Assembly: GCF_042652345.1 (NCBI RefSeq)
Contig: NZ_JBHSJJ010000018.1
Location: forward strand, 1 to 64,000
DNA: 64,000 nucleotides
From: Negadavirga shengliensis
Lineage (GTDB): Bacteria; Bacteroidota; Bacteroidia; Cytophagales; Cyclobacteriaceae
Direction: 5' to 3'
The first letter of the stretch is position 1. Each line of letters opens with the position of its first letter. The notes under the pieces are model-generated. The model ran no database searches, was not told where the DNA came from, and saw nothing but the letters and a program-made list of their open reading frames with translations. Positions 17,029-25,372 of this stretch are shown piece by piece. The translations under genes and the position numbers were made by a program.

Positions 17029-17619
17029 ATGAAGACAGTCGAGGATATAGTCAGCAAACGGTTCAGACAGCATCTCCAAAAATCCATCACACTGAATGAT
17101 GCGGATTTTGAAGAAATCATAAAGCGGTTTACCCTGAGGGAAATTTCCAAAAAGGAATATCTGATAAGACCGCTTCAGGTATGCAGGTATGAAAGCTATA
17201 TTGCAAAAGGTCTTTTTCAAACCGCGATCACGGATGATTCCGGAAGGCTCCATACCTTGTATTTCCCCCATGAGGACTGGTGGGTAGGGGATTTTAAAAG
17301 TTTTAAAAAAGAAGAAGGGTCATCTATGGAAATTCAGGCTTTGGAGGATTCGGTCCTGCTACAGATATCCAAGCCGGACCTGGAGAATCTGTACAGGGAT
17401 TTGCCGGTTTTCGAGAGGTTCTTCAGGATATTGAATGAAAACGCCGGAATCGCTCTTCAGGACAGGATCGTACAGAATTTTTCCGTGAATGCAGAGAAGA
17501 AATACCTGGAATTTCAAAAAAAATATCCAGAGATTCAGCATCGCCTGTCGGCCAAAAGAATAGCCAGTTTTTTAGGGGTGACCCCTGAATATTTCAGTCA
17601 GTTGCTTAACAAAAAATAA
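17029..17619 (+). CDS. Crp/Fnr-family transcriptional regulator
   Basis: A 196-residue regulator with a cyclic-nucleotide-binding-like beta roll (about residues 15-120; typical ISKKEYLIRPLQVCRYESYIAKGLF) and a shortened C-terminal HTH (about 160-193; AKRIASFLGVTPEYFSQLLN). No cluster-binding Cys set typical of Fnr is present, so this is the Bacteroidota Crp-like type whose ligand is unknown. It lies 79 bases upstream of an Old Yellow Enzyme gene on the same strand; in this phylum such regulators often sit beside oxidoreductases they may control (inference). Confidence 0.87.
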   Translation: MKTVEDIVSKRFRQHLQKSITLNDADFEEIIKRFTLREISKKEYLIRPLQVCRYESYIAKGLFQTAITDDSGRLHTLYFPHEDWWVGDFKSFKKEEGSSMEIQALEDSVLLQISKPDLENLYRDLPVFERFFRILNENAGIALQDRIVQNFSVNAEKKYLEFQKKYPEIQHRLSAKRIASFLGVTPEYFSQLLNKK

Positions 17620-17665
17620 AAAAAGAGACTTAAGGTAGTTTAAGTTTTTTGCAAAAAGTCAGGGG

Positions 17666-17698
17666 TAGTTTTGGGTCTAAGAACAAAATAACAGACCC
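17666..17698 (+). promoter_or_regulatory. Candidate promoter and inverted repeat upstream of OYE gene
   Basis: TAGTTTTG (17666-17673) fits the Bacteroidota -7 consensus TAnnTTTG, but no -33 TTTG lies at ideal spacing. It overlaps an inverted repeat GGGTCT (17673-17678) / AGACCC (17693-17698) that ends at the start codon of the OYE gene. The repeat could be an operator or a 5' leader hairpin. Confidence 0.3.
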
Positions 17699-18817
17699 AT
17701 GAAGACTTTATTTGACCCATCATCCATCAATTCCCAAGTAATCAAAAACCGGTTTTTGGTGGCTCCAATGACCCGTGTGAGCGCGGATTTGAAAGGGGTG
17801 CCCACGATGGAAATGCAGGAATATTACACCGCATTTGCTGTGGGGGGCTTTGGAGGGATCATCACAGAGGGAATCTATACTGATGACCATTATGCCAGAG
17901 CTTATCCCAATCAACCTGGGCTGGTGCATTGGACACAGGTAGAAGCCTGGAAAAGGATCACAGCCAAGATAAGAGACCAAAATGCACTGGTCATAGCCCA
18001 ACTGATGCATGCAGGATCCATATCACAGGCTCTGGCCAAGACCAAAGCACCGTCTGAAATCATTCCTTTGGGAAAGAAGTTAGGCCATTATGGGGGAGGA
18101 GATGGGCCCTTCCCCGTCCCCGAAGCAATGGGTGAAGACGATATCCGTCAGGTCATTAATGGTTTTGTATCATCGGCCGAGAATGCCCTCGCAGCCGGTT
18201 TCCATGGAATAGAACTGCATGCCGCCAACGGCTATCTTCTGGATCAGTTCCTGACGCCCTACCTGAACCTAAGAACGGATGAGTACGGAGGCACCATGGA
18301 CAACAGGTTCAGGGTCATTTGTGAGATCATCGCCGGCATCCGAAACCAGGTGCCGGCAAACTTTATCGTAGGACTGAGGATTTCTGAAGGAAAGGTCAAT
18401 AATTTGGCATACAGGTGGGAAGGGGGCAGCAAAACTGCCAAAGCTTTGCTACATGAAATTCAAAAATCGCCTGTAGACTACCTTCACATAGCTGCTGAGC
18501 ATTTCGGATGGGAGGGGGAATGTCTATATCCTGATGGCAGCTCCCTCACGGGATTGGCCAAAGAGATACTGGACATTCCCGTGATCGCCAATGGGAAAAT
18601 GGCGGACTTAAGTCTCTCCCAAAAGCTATTGGATACAGAACAGGCCGATCTTTTTGCCATAGGCAAAGAAGCATTGTCCAATCCGGACTTTGTCCACAAA
18701 GTGGCTAACAATATGGAGATCGTTCCTTTTGACAGCAGACTGCTCTATCCTAATCCCTCCCTGTTTTCCGATCAAAAATACAGGAAGTATTTGATGCATA
18801 CGACTTCTTTGTGTTGA
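17699..18817 (+). CDS. Old Yellow Enzyme-type alkene reductase
   Basis: A 372-residue FMN-dependent TIM-barrel protein. The substrate-binding pair is visible as H174 and N177 in HAANGYLLDQFL, and the FMN-site segments APMTRVSAD (N-terminal), QLMHAGS and IANGKM (C-terminal half) are present. NemA/OYE-class enzymes reduce activated C=C bonds and nitro compounds with NADPH in the cytoplasm. Length and motif order are complete. It follows a Crp/Fnr-type regulator gene and may be its target. The physiological substrate is not known. Confidence 0.93.
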   Translation: MKTLFDPSSINSQVIKNRFLVAPMTRVSADLKGVPTMEMQEYYTAFAVGGFGGIITEGIYTDDHYARAYPNQPGLVHWTQVEAWKRITAKIRDQNALVIAQLMHAGSISQALAKTKAPSEIIPLGKKLGHYGGGDGPFPVPEAMGEDDIRQVINGFVSSAENALAAGFHGIELHAANGYLLDQFLTPYLNLRTDEYGGTMDNRFRVICEIIAGIRNQVPANFIVGLRISEGKVNNLAYRWEGGSKTAKALLHEIQKSPVDYLHIAAEHFGWEGECLYPDGSSLTGLAKEILDIPVIANGKMADLSLSQKLLDTEQADLFAIGKEALSNPDFVHKVANNMEIVPFDSRLLYPNPSLFSDQKYRKYLMHTTSLC

Positions 18818-18940
18818 TCGTTGTGGAGGTTTAATGTGTTCTCTTGAATTTTTTTTACGGTTGTAAGGAAAAAAGATAATGAATCATGCGTCTTTCCGTG
18901 CGGTTTTTCGTCTATAAAAAAGTTTTAACTTTGAAAAACC

Positions 18941-19507
18941 ATGAAGCAGCGTTTTTATCAACTATGGAAGGATCTACACAGTCAACTTGAGGGCTTTGTC
19001 TACCAGAAGGTGAGGGACACCGATTTGGCGAAAGACCTTATTCAGGAGGTGTTCATCAAGGTTCAGGCTCATAGCCATACGTTAAAAGACGATACCAAGG
19101 TAACTTCCTGGATTTTTCAGATCACCAGAAATGTGATAGCAGACCATTACAGGCAAATCAAAAAAGAACAAAAGGTAGCATTGCCTTCAGACCCGGTGGG
19201 TGAAGACATACTTCTGGAAAATCATACCGATGCGGTGACAGAGGAATTTGCCCAGTGCATCCTTCCTTTGATTTGGATGTTGCCTACCAAATACCGGGAG
19301 GCCCTGCTGCTTTCCGAAATAGAAGGCATATCCCAGAAAGAAATGGCCGACAAGCTGGGTATTTCTTATTCGGCCGTCAAATCAAGGGTGCAAAGGGGCA
19401 GAAAGCTGTTAAAAGAAATGCTGATGAAGTGCTGCGAAATAGAGACGGACTGCTATGGAAATGTGATTGATTATCAGCGAAAACCGTTTGCGGAAAAGTT
19501 TTTCTAA
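18941..19507 (+). CDS. sigZ: RNA polymerase sigma factor, SigZ type
   Basis: A 188-residue ECF-like sigma factor. Region 2 (about residues 10-75) includes DLAKDLIQEVFIKV and VTSWIFQITRNVIADHYR; region 4 (about 105-160) has YREALLLSEIEGISQKEMADKLGISYSAVKSRVQRGRK. The cysteine-containing tail (CCEIETDCYGNVIDYQ) is characteristic of SigZ proteins. No anti-sigma gene is adjacent; the next gene is a membrane protein starting 64 bases downstream. A TAACTTTG (-7-like) box at 18926-18933 lies only 7 bases before the ATG, so if used the mRNA would be nearly leaderless. Confidence 0.87.
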   Translation: MKQRFYQLWKDLHSQLEGFVYQKVRDTDLAKDLIQEVFIKVQAHSHTLKDDTKVTSWIFQITRNVIADHYRQIKKEQKVALPSDPVGEDILLENHTDAVTEEFAQCILPLIWMLPTKYREALLLSEIEGISQKEMADKLGISYSAVKSRVQRGRKLLKEMLMKCCEIETDCYGNVIDYQRKPFAEKFF

Positions 19508-19571
19508 ATTTTTTGCACCCCTACCCGTGTCCCTACGTCTCTGGGATGAAATCAAACTTAATACAGGAAAA

Positions 19572-20171
19572 ATGGAAACGGGCTTTATCATTACTATAAT
19601 CAGCATGTTGTTGTTTGTGGTTTTGGCCACTTATGATGGGATTTACCTGCATCTGATCAAATACCGGCTGCACGTGCATCCGGAGAGCAAATTTGAGCAT
19701 ATGGTACATACAGCACGAGCAATTTTGTTTCCCCTGATCCTCTACTTTCTTTATTTATCGGATGCCCTGGTCTTTTTTTATATAGGGTTGGCGTGGGTAT
19801 TTTTGGATATCCTGACCGTGGCTGTAGATGCTTATGCTGAAGGAGACAGCAGAAAATTTATGGGCGGCTTACCACGATGGGAATATATCCTTCATCTCTT
19901 TGTGAACGGGTTTCATTTTGCCTCCATTGCTGTGTTTTTGGCTCTAAAGATCCAAATTGGCGAAAACCAGCTGGAAATCGTTACTGACTTTGAAAGTATC
20001 TCAACTTACCCCGCTTTTGAATGGTTGATAAAAAATCTGATTCCCGGGGCGGCCCTGATGGGCATACTGCATGTCGCACTGAATTTCAATCAACCCCAAC
20101 AAACGTGGGATAGGTTGCTGGGCCGCTTTTCAGTTTTGCGCCCGGCCCGACAGAAGGAAGCCATAAAATAG
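19572..20171 (+). CDS. Polytopic membrane protein of unknown function
   Basis: I take ATG 19572 (METGFIITIISML..) as start; the longer frame from 19467 overlaps the end of the sigma-factor gene and its extra residues look like read-through. The roughly 199-residue protein has four to five hydrophobic spans (about residues 5-25, 50-70, 75-100, 115-140 and 160-185). It is downstream of the SigZ-type gene on the same strand and may be co-transcribed. Its stop is 5 bases from the convergent HxlR gene. No family motif recognised; an anti-sigma role is conceivable but unsupported. Confidence 0.6.
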   Translation: METGFIITIISMLLFVVLATYDGIYLHLIKYRLHVHPESKFEHMVHTARAILFPLILYFLYLSDALVFFYIGLAWVFLDILTVAVDAYAEGDSRKFMGGLPRWEYILHLFVNGFHFASIAVFLALKIQIGENQLEIVTDFESISTYPAFEWLIKNLIPGAALMGILHVALNFNQPQQTWDRLLGRFSVLRPARQKEAIK

Positions 20172-20176
20172 GACGG

Positions 20177-20566
20177 TCAAACCTGGCCGTGGGCGGCGGA
20201 AGGCGGGTCACCGTCAATGGCCCTGCGGTGCTTTTCACCCCATTCTGAAATGCTGTTGAGCATAGGTTCCATGGAACGGCCCAAATCGGTCATTTCATAT
20301 TCGACCCTGGGTGGAACCTCGGGGTGCACGGTCCTTTTGACCAACTGGTCTGCTTCCAGTTCCCTTAGTTGTGAAACCAGCATCCGCTCAGAAATGTCCG
20401 GAATATGCCTCAGCAGTTCACTGTAACGGAGTTTTCCATTGATCAGCAACCTCCATAGTATATTGGACTTCCACCTGCCGCCGATCAGAGACAGCGCGTA
20501 GCCCATTCCACAGGTGGCGTTGATTTTTTTTTCGTTCAAAGCGTTAGAAGAGGTTGTTTTTCTCAT
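20177..20566 (-). CDS. HxlR-family transcriptional regulator
   Basis: A 129-residue winged-helix protein. Family motifs are clear: CGMGYALSLIGGRWKSNILWRLL (about residues 20-42; the conserved Cys is a thiol sensor position in some HxlR proteins), LRYSELLRHIPDISERMLVSQLRELEADQLV, and VEYEMTDLGRSMEPML. HxlR regulators respond to electrophiles or oxidants and usually control the divergent neighbour. Here that is a short-chain dehydrogenase, across a 94-base gap that contains a perfect inverted repeat. Confidence 0.92.
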   Translation of the reverse strand: MRKTTSSNALNEKKINATCGMGYALSLIGGRWKSNILWRLLINGKLRYSELLRHIPDISERMLVSQLRELEADQLVKRTVHPEVPPRVEYEMTDLGRSMEPMLNSISEWGEKHRRAIDGDPPSAAHGQV

Positions 20567-20579
20567 TTCTTTAATATTC

Positions 20580-20610
20580 GTAAGTACCTGATAATTTTGT
20601 TAGTACTTAC
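20580..20610. promoter_or_regulatory. Inverted repeat operator between HxlR and SDR genes
   Basis: Perfect 8-base arms GTAAGTAC (20580-20587) and GTACTTAC (20603-20610), 15-base spacer. A plus-strand TAATTTTG (20592-20599) fitting the -7 consensus lies inside the spacer, and a minus-strand TACTTTTG overlaps the right edge (20610-20617). A dimer bound here would block both divergent promoters. HxlR-family operators with GTAC-type half-sites are known; assignment to this regulator is inference from position. Confidence 0.6.
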
Positions 20611-20660
20611 AAAAGTAAAGTTTGATGGGTAGGTTTGCAAGCATAAAAACTTACGATATC

Positions 20661-21404
20661 ATGAAAAATCTAACAGGAAAAGTAGCTTTTATTACAGGGG
20701 GAAGCCGGGGAATGGGAGCTGGGATCGCCAAGCGGTTATCCGATGCAGGAGCTTCTGTTGCTTTTACCCATTCGGGAAAGAGCGAGGACAAGGCCCATAA
20801 AGTACTGGAGGCTATAAAAAGCCACCGGGGCACCGCGATGGCCATAAAAGCCGATAATGAACATCCGGATGAAATCATCCGGGCGATGGAAGCCGGTATG
20901 GAAGCGTTCGGCCCCATCGACATTTTGATAAATAATGCCGGTATTTTTTCTCTGAAGCCTATTGGGGAATATGGGGTTGATGAATATGATCAGATGATGA
21001 AGATCAATGTCAAAGCGGTTTTTGTGGCATCGCAGTTCGCGGCTAAAAATATGGAGGAGGGCGGGAGAATCATCAATATTGGCAGCAATATGGCCGAACG
21101 CGTTTCCTTCCCTGAAGCAAGTCTTTATTCCATGAGCAAATCGGCCCTGATAGGTTTAACCAAGGGAATGGCGAGAGACCTTGGTGAAAGGAGAATCACA
21201 GTCAATTTAATCCAGCCAGGGCCGGTTGATACGGATATGAATCCGGCGGACAGCGATCATGCGGCTTCGGTTTTAACTTCAATGGCAATCAAGCGGTACG
21301 GAAAAGTAGAAGAGATAGCAGGGCTGGTCGCCTATCTGTGTAGTGACGAGGGCAGCTTTATCACCGGCACATCCATTACCATTGATGGTGGGTATAATAT
21401 TTGA
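20661..21404 (+). CDS. Short-chain dehydrogenase/reductase
   Basis: I use ATG 20661 (MKNLTGKVAF..), which places the first beta strand at the N-terminus as usual for the family; an upstream in-frame ATG at 20622 would add 13 residues reaching into the promoter. The 247-residue SDR has the cofactor motif TGGSRGMG (12-19), NNAG (91-94) and the catalytic set S142, Y156, K160 (YSMSK). It is a classical FabG-like NAD(P)H-dependent ketoreductase. The divergent HxlR regulator and shared operator suggest induction by reactive carbonyls or similar stress. A bulged hairpin terminator follows. Confidence 0.92.
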   Translation: MKNLTGKVAFITGGSRGMGAGIAKRLSDAGASVAFTHSGKSEDKAHKVLEAIKSHRGTAMAIKADNEHPDEIIRAMEAGMEAFGPIDILINNAGIFSLKPIGEYGVDEYDQMMKINVKAVFVASQFAAKNMEEGGRIINIGSNMAERVSFPEASLYSMSKSALIGLTKGMARDLGERRITVNLIQPGPVDTDMNPADSDHAASVLTSMAIKRYGKVEEIAGLVAYLCSDEGSFITGTSITIDGGYNI

Positions 21405-21411
21405 TTATGCG

Positions 21412-21440
21412 AAAAGGAGGGGTGTGAATCCCCCCTTTTT
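21412..21440 (+). terminator. Terminator after the SDR gene
   Basis: AAAAGGAGGGG (21412-21422) pairs with CCCCCCTTTTT (21430-21440) with one bulged A and a 7-base loop, ending in a T run 8 bases past the stop codon. This is a typical intrinsic terminator layout. Confidence 0.65.
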
Positions 21441-21499
21441 GTCTTGGTCAATTTCCGGATATGGAAGGCATTACCTGTATTTTTTCCCGTGTCACGAAC

Positions 21500-22846
21500 T
21501 CAGTAAGAGGCGCCCTGTATTTCCAGCATACCCAACGCAAATTTCAAAATGATTTCCTGAAAATAGAGGGTATATAACGCCTGTGCATGATCAGACTGGG
21601 CGGTAACCAACTGCTGATTGGCTTGGGCCAGGTCCACAAAATTGCTGACCCCCAACCGGAACCTCTCTGAAATCGCTTTTTGGGCTTCTTCTGCCGCTGC
21701 AAGTTGGACTTGGGTGGCCTCCTGTCTTTTTATGGATGCTTTGTAGTTTTCATAGGCCAATTTGATGTCCTGGGGGATTTTCCGTTCCAACGCCTTTTTT
21801 TCCAAGAGCTGGTTTTGATATTCCAGCCTGCTTCTGGCCACATTTACCTTATTGTCAAAATTGTTGAAGATAGGAATATTTAAAGAAATGCCTATGGTCC
21901 GCTGGGGATACACAAGGAACAGCTGTTCGCTGATCACCCTTTCATCCAGGGAAGTAAAGAAAGTATTGTAGTTGAAAAAGGCGTTTACTTGAGGGAACAT
22001 CATGGATCGCTGAACATTGACCATTTTCTTGTTGGCGGCCTCCAGAAGCTCCTGTTGTTTGTAATCCTTTCTGTGGCTCATGCCAATGGCGTACAGTTCC
22101 TCCAAAGGCAGTTCCAAAAATTCGCTTTCCTGTTTTCCAAGAAGCACCGGTGTTAAATCCGGTACCATCGCTGATTCAAGCTGAAGGGTCTCTGCAAGGG
22201 TCCAAAGGTCGGTTTCCCACTGTATCTTAGCATCCAAAGCCACCGTCTCCAATCTGGCTACCTCAGACTGCTGGTTGTACTGGTCTGAAAGGGTGCGCAG
22301 ACCGGCTTTTACAAATCCTTCTATCTGTTCCAGCTGTTTTTTCTGGTTTTCCAGGTTTTCCAAGGCTATTTTATAAAGTTCTTCATCCAAAAGCACTTGC
22401 AGGTATTGTTGCGCAATATCAAATATCACCACTTCTGCTGTTCTGGCCAACGCGTTTTGGCCCGCCTCTTCGTAGTACACGGCCGCCTGTGTCTGGTGCA
22501 GCCTCGCGCCCCCATTGAAGATGGGCATCCGGGATTGCAAGCCGGATGAAATGATGTTGTTGATTTGATTGGTGACGATAAGCTGTCCCTCTACTTGCTG
22601 AAACTGCTGCCCGATTTGCTTGTAAAAGCTGTTATTGATGTTAAGATTGGGAAGATGCCTTAATTTTGCATTGGTCTTTTCCAATCGCAACACCTCTTGC
22701 TGGTTTTTAAGACTTTGGTAATTAACATTTTGCTTCAATGCAATTTCAACAGCCTCTTCGAAAGTAAGGGGAATAGTGTCCTGCCCCATTACATTCAGGG
22801 AGAAGGTCAGGGACATTACCATCGCCGTTATCAACACCTTTTTCAT
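21500..22846 (-). CDS. TolC-family outer-membrane efflux protein
   Basis: A 448-residue precursor with a signal peptide (about residues 1-21, ending VMGQ) and two outer-membrane efflux repeats, rich in long coiled-coil helices (ELYKIALENLENQKKQLEQIEGFVKAG; SNFVDLAQANQQLVTAQSD). TolC-type trimers form the outer-membrane duct of tripartite exporters. The gene starts one base after the stop of an ABC ATPase gene on the same strand, so the two form an operon. No membrane-fusion protein or permease gene is in this operon; the partners must be encoded elsewhere. Confidence 0.9.
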   Translation of the reverse strand: MKKVLITAMVMSLTFSLNVMGQDTIPLTFEEAVEIALKQNVNYQSLKNQQEVLRLEKTNAKLRHLPNLNINNSFYKQIGQQFQQVEGQLIVTNQINNIISSGLQSRMPIFNGGARLHQTQAAVYYEEAGQNALARTAEVVIFDIAQQYLQVLLDEELYKIALENLENQKKQLEQIEGFVKAGLRTLSDQYNQQSEVARLETVALDAKIQWETDLWTLAETLQLESAMVPDLTPVLLGKQESEFLELPLEELYAIGMSHRKDYKQQELLEAANKKMVNVQRSMMFPQVNAFFNYNTFFTSLDERVISEQLFLVYPQRTIGISLNIPIFNNFDNKVNVARSRLEYQNQLLEKKALERKIPQDIKLAYENYKASIKRQEATQVQLAAAEEAQKAISERFRLGVSNFVDLAQANQQLVTAQSDHAQALYTLYFQEIILKFALGMLEIQGASY

Positions 22847-22847
22847 T

Positions 22848-23522
22848 TTATAAACTCAGATCCTGACTGATTTTTCCGTCCAACATATCAATTAACCGGG
22901 TGCCATATTCCGCGTTTTCCCTTGAATGGGTGGCCTGAATAATGGTGGTTCCCTCCTGGTTCAATTCCTGGAACACCTGCATGATTTCCTTCGCTTGGAT
23001 AGAATGGAGATTGCCTGTGGGTTCATCGGCCAGCAGCACTCTGGGTTTTCCGGCAATCGCCCGGGCGATACCTACCAGTTGTTGCTGTCCTCCTGAAAGC
23101 TGCTCTGGAAAAAGGTCCTTTTTAGCCACCATGTTGAACCGGTCGAGCAATTCGGCAATGATGGACTTTCTTTCACTGGAGGAAACCTTGCGATACAGCA
23201 AGGGCGTCTCGATGTTTTCATACACCGTCAGTTCATCGATCAGGTGGTAAGCTTGAAAAATATGTCCAAATTCACTCTTATGAAGTGCGGCGCGTTCTTT
23301 GCTCTTCATGGAAGATACTTTTCTGTCACTGAAGGTATATTCACCTTCATATTCCTCATCCAGCAGTCCTAAAATGTTGAGCAAGGTGGATTTTCCCACC
23401 CCGGACGGCCCCATTAAGGTGACGAATTCTCCCTGCTGGATCGTAAGGTCTATGCCTTTCAATATAAAGACCCGCTGGAAACGGGCGTCTATGTATTTGT
23501 CGATGTTGTTTAGTTCAATCAT
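22848..23522 (-). CDS. LolD/MacB-type ABC transporter ATP-binding protein
   Basis: A 224-residue ATPase with Walker A GPSGVGKST (38-46), Q-loop region near EFGHIFQAYHLI, signature LSGGQQQ, Walker B VLLADEPTGNL and the switch histidine in ATHSRENA. This is the LolD/MacB/FtsE branch, which works with FtsX-like permeases to move substrates across the envelope by a mechanical cycle. It is the first gene of an operon with a TolC-like gene. The nearest FtsX-type permease is 7 kb away at 30763-33189, so its real partner is uncertain. Confidence 0.92.
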   Translation of the reverse strand: MIELNNIDKYIDARFQRVFILKGIDLTIQQGEFVTLMGPSGVGKSTLLNILGLLDEEYEGEYTFSDRKVSSMKSKERAALHKSEFGHIFQAYHLIDELTVYENIETPLLYRKVSSSERKSIIAELLDRFNMVAKKDLFPEQLSGGQQQLVGIARAIAGKPRVLLADEPTGNLHSIQAKEIMQVFQELNQEGTTIIQATHSRENAEYGTRLIDMLDGKISQDLSL

Positions 23523-23866
23523 AAAATGCTAACCGATAAAACCTTTAAAATTTTAATGTTTCTTAATCCACATCCATGCCATGAAGAATAAGGGCCTGTG
23601 AGGGATGTATCGCAGGTTTTAGATAAATTCAGGACAATTGATCCGAACATCTTTGTCCGCATGCGGACGTTTTTGGGTAGCTTGTACGGGTGCGACGGGA
23701 ATTGTTTTGTCACAGGTCGGGTGCTTTATGTGGCGGTTTTGAAGCCGATCCATTTTAAAAAAGAGGTAACCCAAGGGTGTGTTCTGCACTAAAAAGTTGA
23801 ACGACAAATGATCAAACATCTTAAGTTTTGAATCAATTGCGTCATTATGCAGGAAAGTTTCAGGTT
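23523..23866. other. Intergenic, no gene recognised
   Basis: This 344-base gap upstream of the ABC ATPase operon contains a short palindrome TCCGCATGCGGA near 23657 within the block CGAACATCTTTGTCCGC. A similar block (CGAACATTTTTGTCCGC) occurs near 33.6 kb and a related one near 25.13 kb, suggesting a minor dispersed repeat. No coding frame is convincing. Confidence 0.4.
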
Positions 23867-24391
23867 TTACTTTTTGAGTTTCAGACTGATCAACATGTGG
23901 ATAGCTTCTTCTGTGCCGTCTTCCGTCAAATCGATTTGTTCTTCCTCAGAAAAAGTAAGGGAAAGCCTGTTCTGGGAAAGCTCTTCTACGAGAAATTCCA
24001 ATGTACTGTCTTCGGAGTGCATCAGTAAAATGCTGCTGTTGTCTTTCAGCTCATAAGTGCCCGTTTCGGTATCGGTGCCATCACTGACTTCATAGGTTCC
24101 GTCTTCATTGAATTCCAGCGTTGTCGACTGTAGATCCTCAGTACTCACATAACTGGCTATCAGCAGGCTTTGATAGAATTGGGCCTGCACTTCGTTCATT
24201 CCTAATTCCTCGACCAAAAAGGTTACAAAATCTTTATCATTGACGCGGGCCTCAATTTCATGGGAGTCATAACTCCAAAACCCCACGATGGTGGCGGCTA
24301 AGGGGCCATCGTCATCAGAACCGCTGCAAGCGTAAAATAGGGATGTGGACAAGACAGCGAACAGAAGGAATACAGAGCAGTTGTTTTTCAT
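23867..24391 (-). CDS. Lipocalin-like lipoprotein
   Basis: A 174-residue precursor with a lipoprotein signal (MKNNCSVFLLFAVLSTSLFYAC, lipobox Cys 22) followed by the acidic SGSDDDG linker common in Bacteroidota surface lipoproteins. The mature part has the lipocalin-like pattern VGFWSYDS.., TTLEFNEDGTYEVSDG, GTYELKDNSSILLM and LSLTFSEEEQ: a beta-barrel fold of about 110 residues with a helical insert near residues 60-85. Ligand unknown. It is monocistronic; the 318 bases upstream (24392-24709) show no gene and only a CG-rich CGCGCGCG stretch. Confidence 0.75.
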   Translation of the reverse strand: MKNNCSVFLLFAVLSTSLFYACSGSDDDGPLAATIVGFWSYDSHEIEARVNDKDFVTFLVEELGMNEVQAQFYQSLLIASYVSTEDLQSTTLEFNEDGTYEVSDGTDTETGTYELKDNSSILLMHSEDSTLEFLVEELSQNRLSLTFSEEEQIDLTEDGTEEAIHMLISLKLKK

Positions 24392-24709
24392 GATTGTTTT
24401 CTGTTAAATTTTGGGATAAAAGCCGACATGACACCCGAAAAAGAGCAGGCCGCGCGCGTCTAAAATCACATGTTTCGAAGGAAGGTTAATGTTCCCCTTA
24501 CCGGCTCCGTGTTTTGAATGCGATGTGAATATAATCTTTATTTAAATATACGGAAATTTTATTCCTGTAATTTTTAGGCAGACCGGCCTAAGGGAAAGAA
24601 AAGATCAGGGTGACAATCTTTCCGACCGGATTTGACCCGGACTTTGGCTTCAAAGGGAAGGTTTTTTGGCTTTTACCCGGGAATGATCAAAAGGGCCGCC
24701 GGCTGTCTG

Positions 24710-25009
24710 TCATTGTTCCTTTAAAGAAAACGGATTTTCAGACCGTTTTCTGCTCCCTTTTTCGATGAATGTTATGGGCACAAATGTATCCGTAGGTGCC
24801 CCAATGTAATATACCGTCCAGTTGGGGTCATGTTTGGCCAACATTTCGGAGATACAGTCAGCCCGGTGGCCCTGGGGATTTTGGCATTCGTCCCAATAAA
24901 ACAGTTCTACCTTGTAGTGGAGCGACTGTTTCTGGTTGTTGACAGTCACTTCAATGTTGATGTCCTGTTTTCCGGGGCCTAGAGGTATGGGTATGGCGAT
25001 GTGGGTCAT
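24710..25009 (-). CDS. Small conserved-looking hypothetical protein
   Basis: A 99-residue soluble protein without signal peptide or membrane span. It contains two cysteines (DECQNPQGHRADCISEML) that could form a metal site or disulfide, and a beta-rich N-terminal half (IPIPLGPGKQDINIEVTV). I do not recognise the family. It is isolated between the lipoprotein gene and katG, with 363 bases upstream holding no clear gene. Composition and length are compatible with a real gene, but evidence is limited to the frame itself. Confidence 0.5.
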   Translation of the reverse strand: MTHIAIPIPLGPGKQDINIEVTVNNQKQSLHYKVELFYWDECQNPQGHRADCISEMLAKHDPNWTVYYIGAPTDTFVPITFIEKGSRKRSENPFSLKEQ

Positions 25010-25263
25010 AGTAATTCGGTTATGATGATGTGAACGGTTTTCTGTTTATACCAAAAAACCATACCATATTCATGCCAGCTGAAACGTGGCATATAGGCCT
25101 TATTAGAAGTTTTTCCGGTGTTTTTTTTAGATGAGCCGAACATTTTCGGTCGGCCGCGGACAAATTTGTTCCGCCAGCAAGGGGGCATTTCCTATACGTG
25201 TTGCCGAAGTATATTTGTTGAAGGGAAGCCAAATAACAAATGAAAAAGAAAAATGATTTTATG

Positions 25264-25278
25264 ATAGTTTTTTTCTAT
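25264..25278 (+). promoter_or_regulatory. OxyR-like half-site upstream of katG
   Basis: ATAG-N7-CTAT at 25264-25278, about 95 bases before the katG start codon, is one perfect half of the OxyR recognition pattern (ATAG-N7-CTAT-N7-ATAG-N7-CTAT). A further ATAG follows after 5 bases rather than 7 and the last CTAT is missing, so only a partial site is present. The remainder of 25010-25372 is AT-rich with no gene. Confidence 0.35.
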
Positions 25279-25372
25279 GGCTCATAGATATTTTGATTCA
25301 ATAAAATTAGCTATTAAGCCTTTCTATTTTGTATTTTTAGATTATTCACTTTGATAAATCTAAAATATCCTG

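Noticed and set aside
23640..23680. CGAACAT(C/T)TTTGTCCGC block as a regulatory site
   Set aside because: It recurs near 33.6 kb and in part near 25.13 kb without consistent placement relative to genes, so a minor dispersed repeat is more likely.
25006..25232. Two overlapping minus-strand frames upstream of the 99-residue gene
   Set aside because: They overlap each other in different frames, have no recognisable features and lie in a non-coding stretch carrying a minor dispersed repeat.
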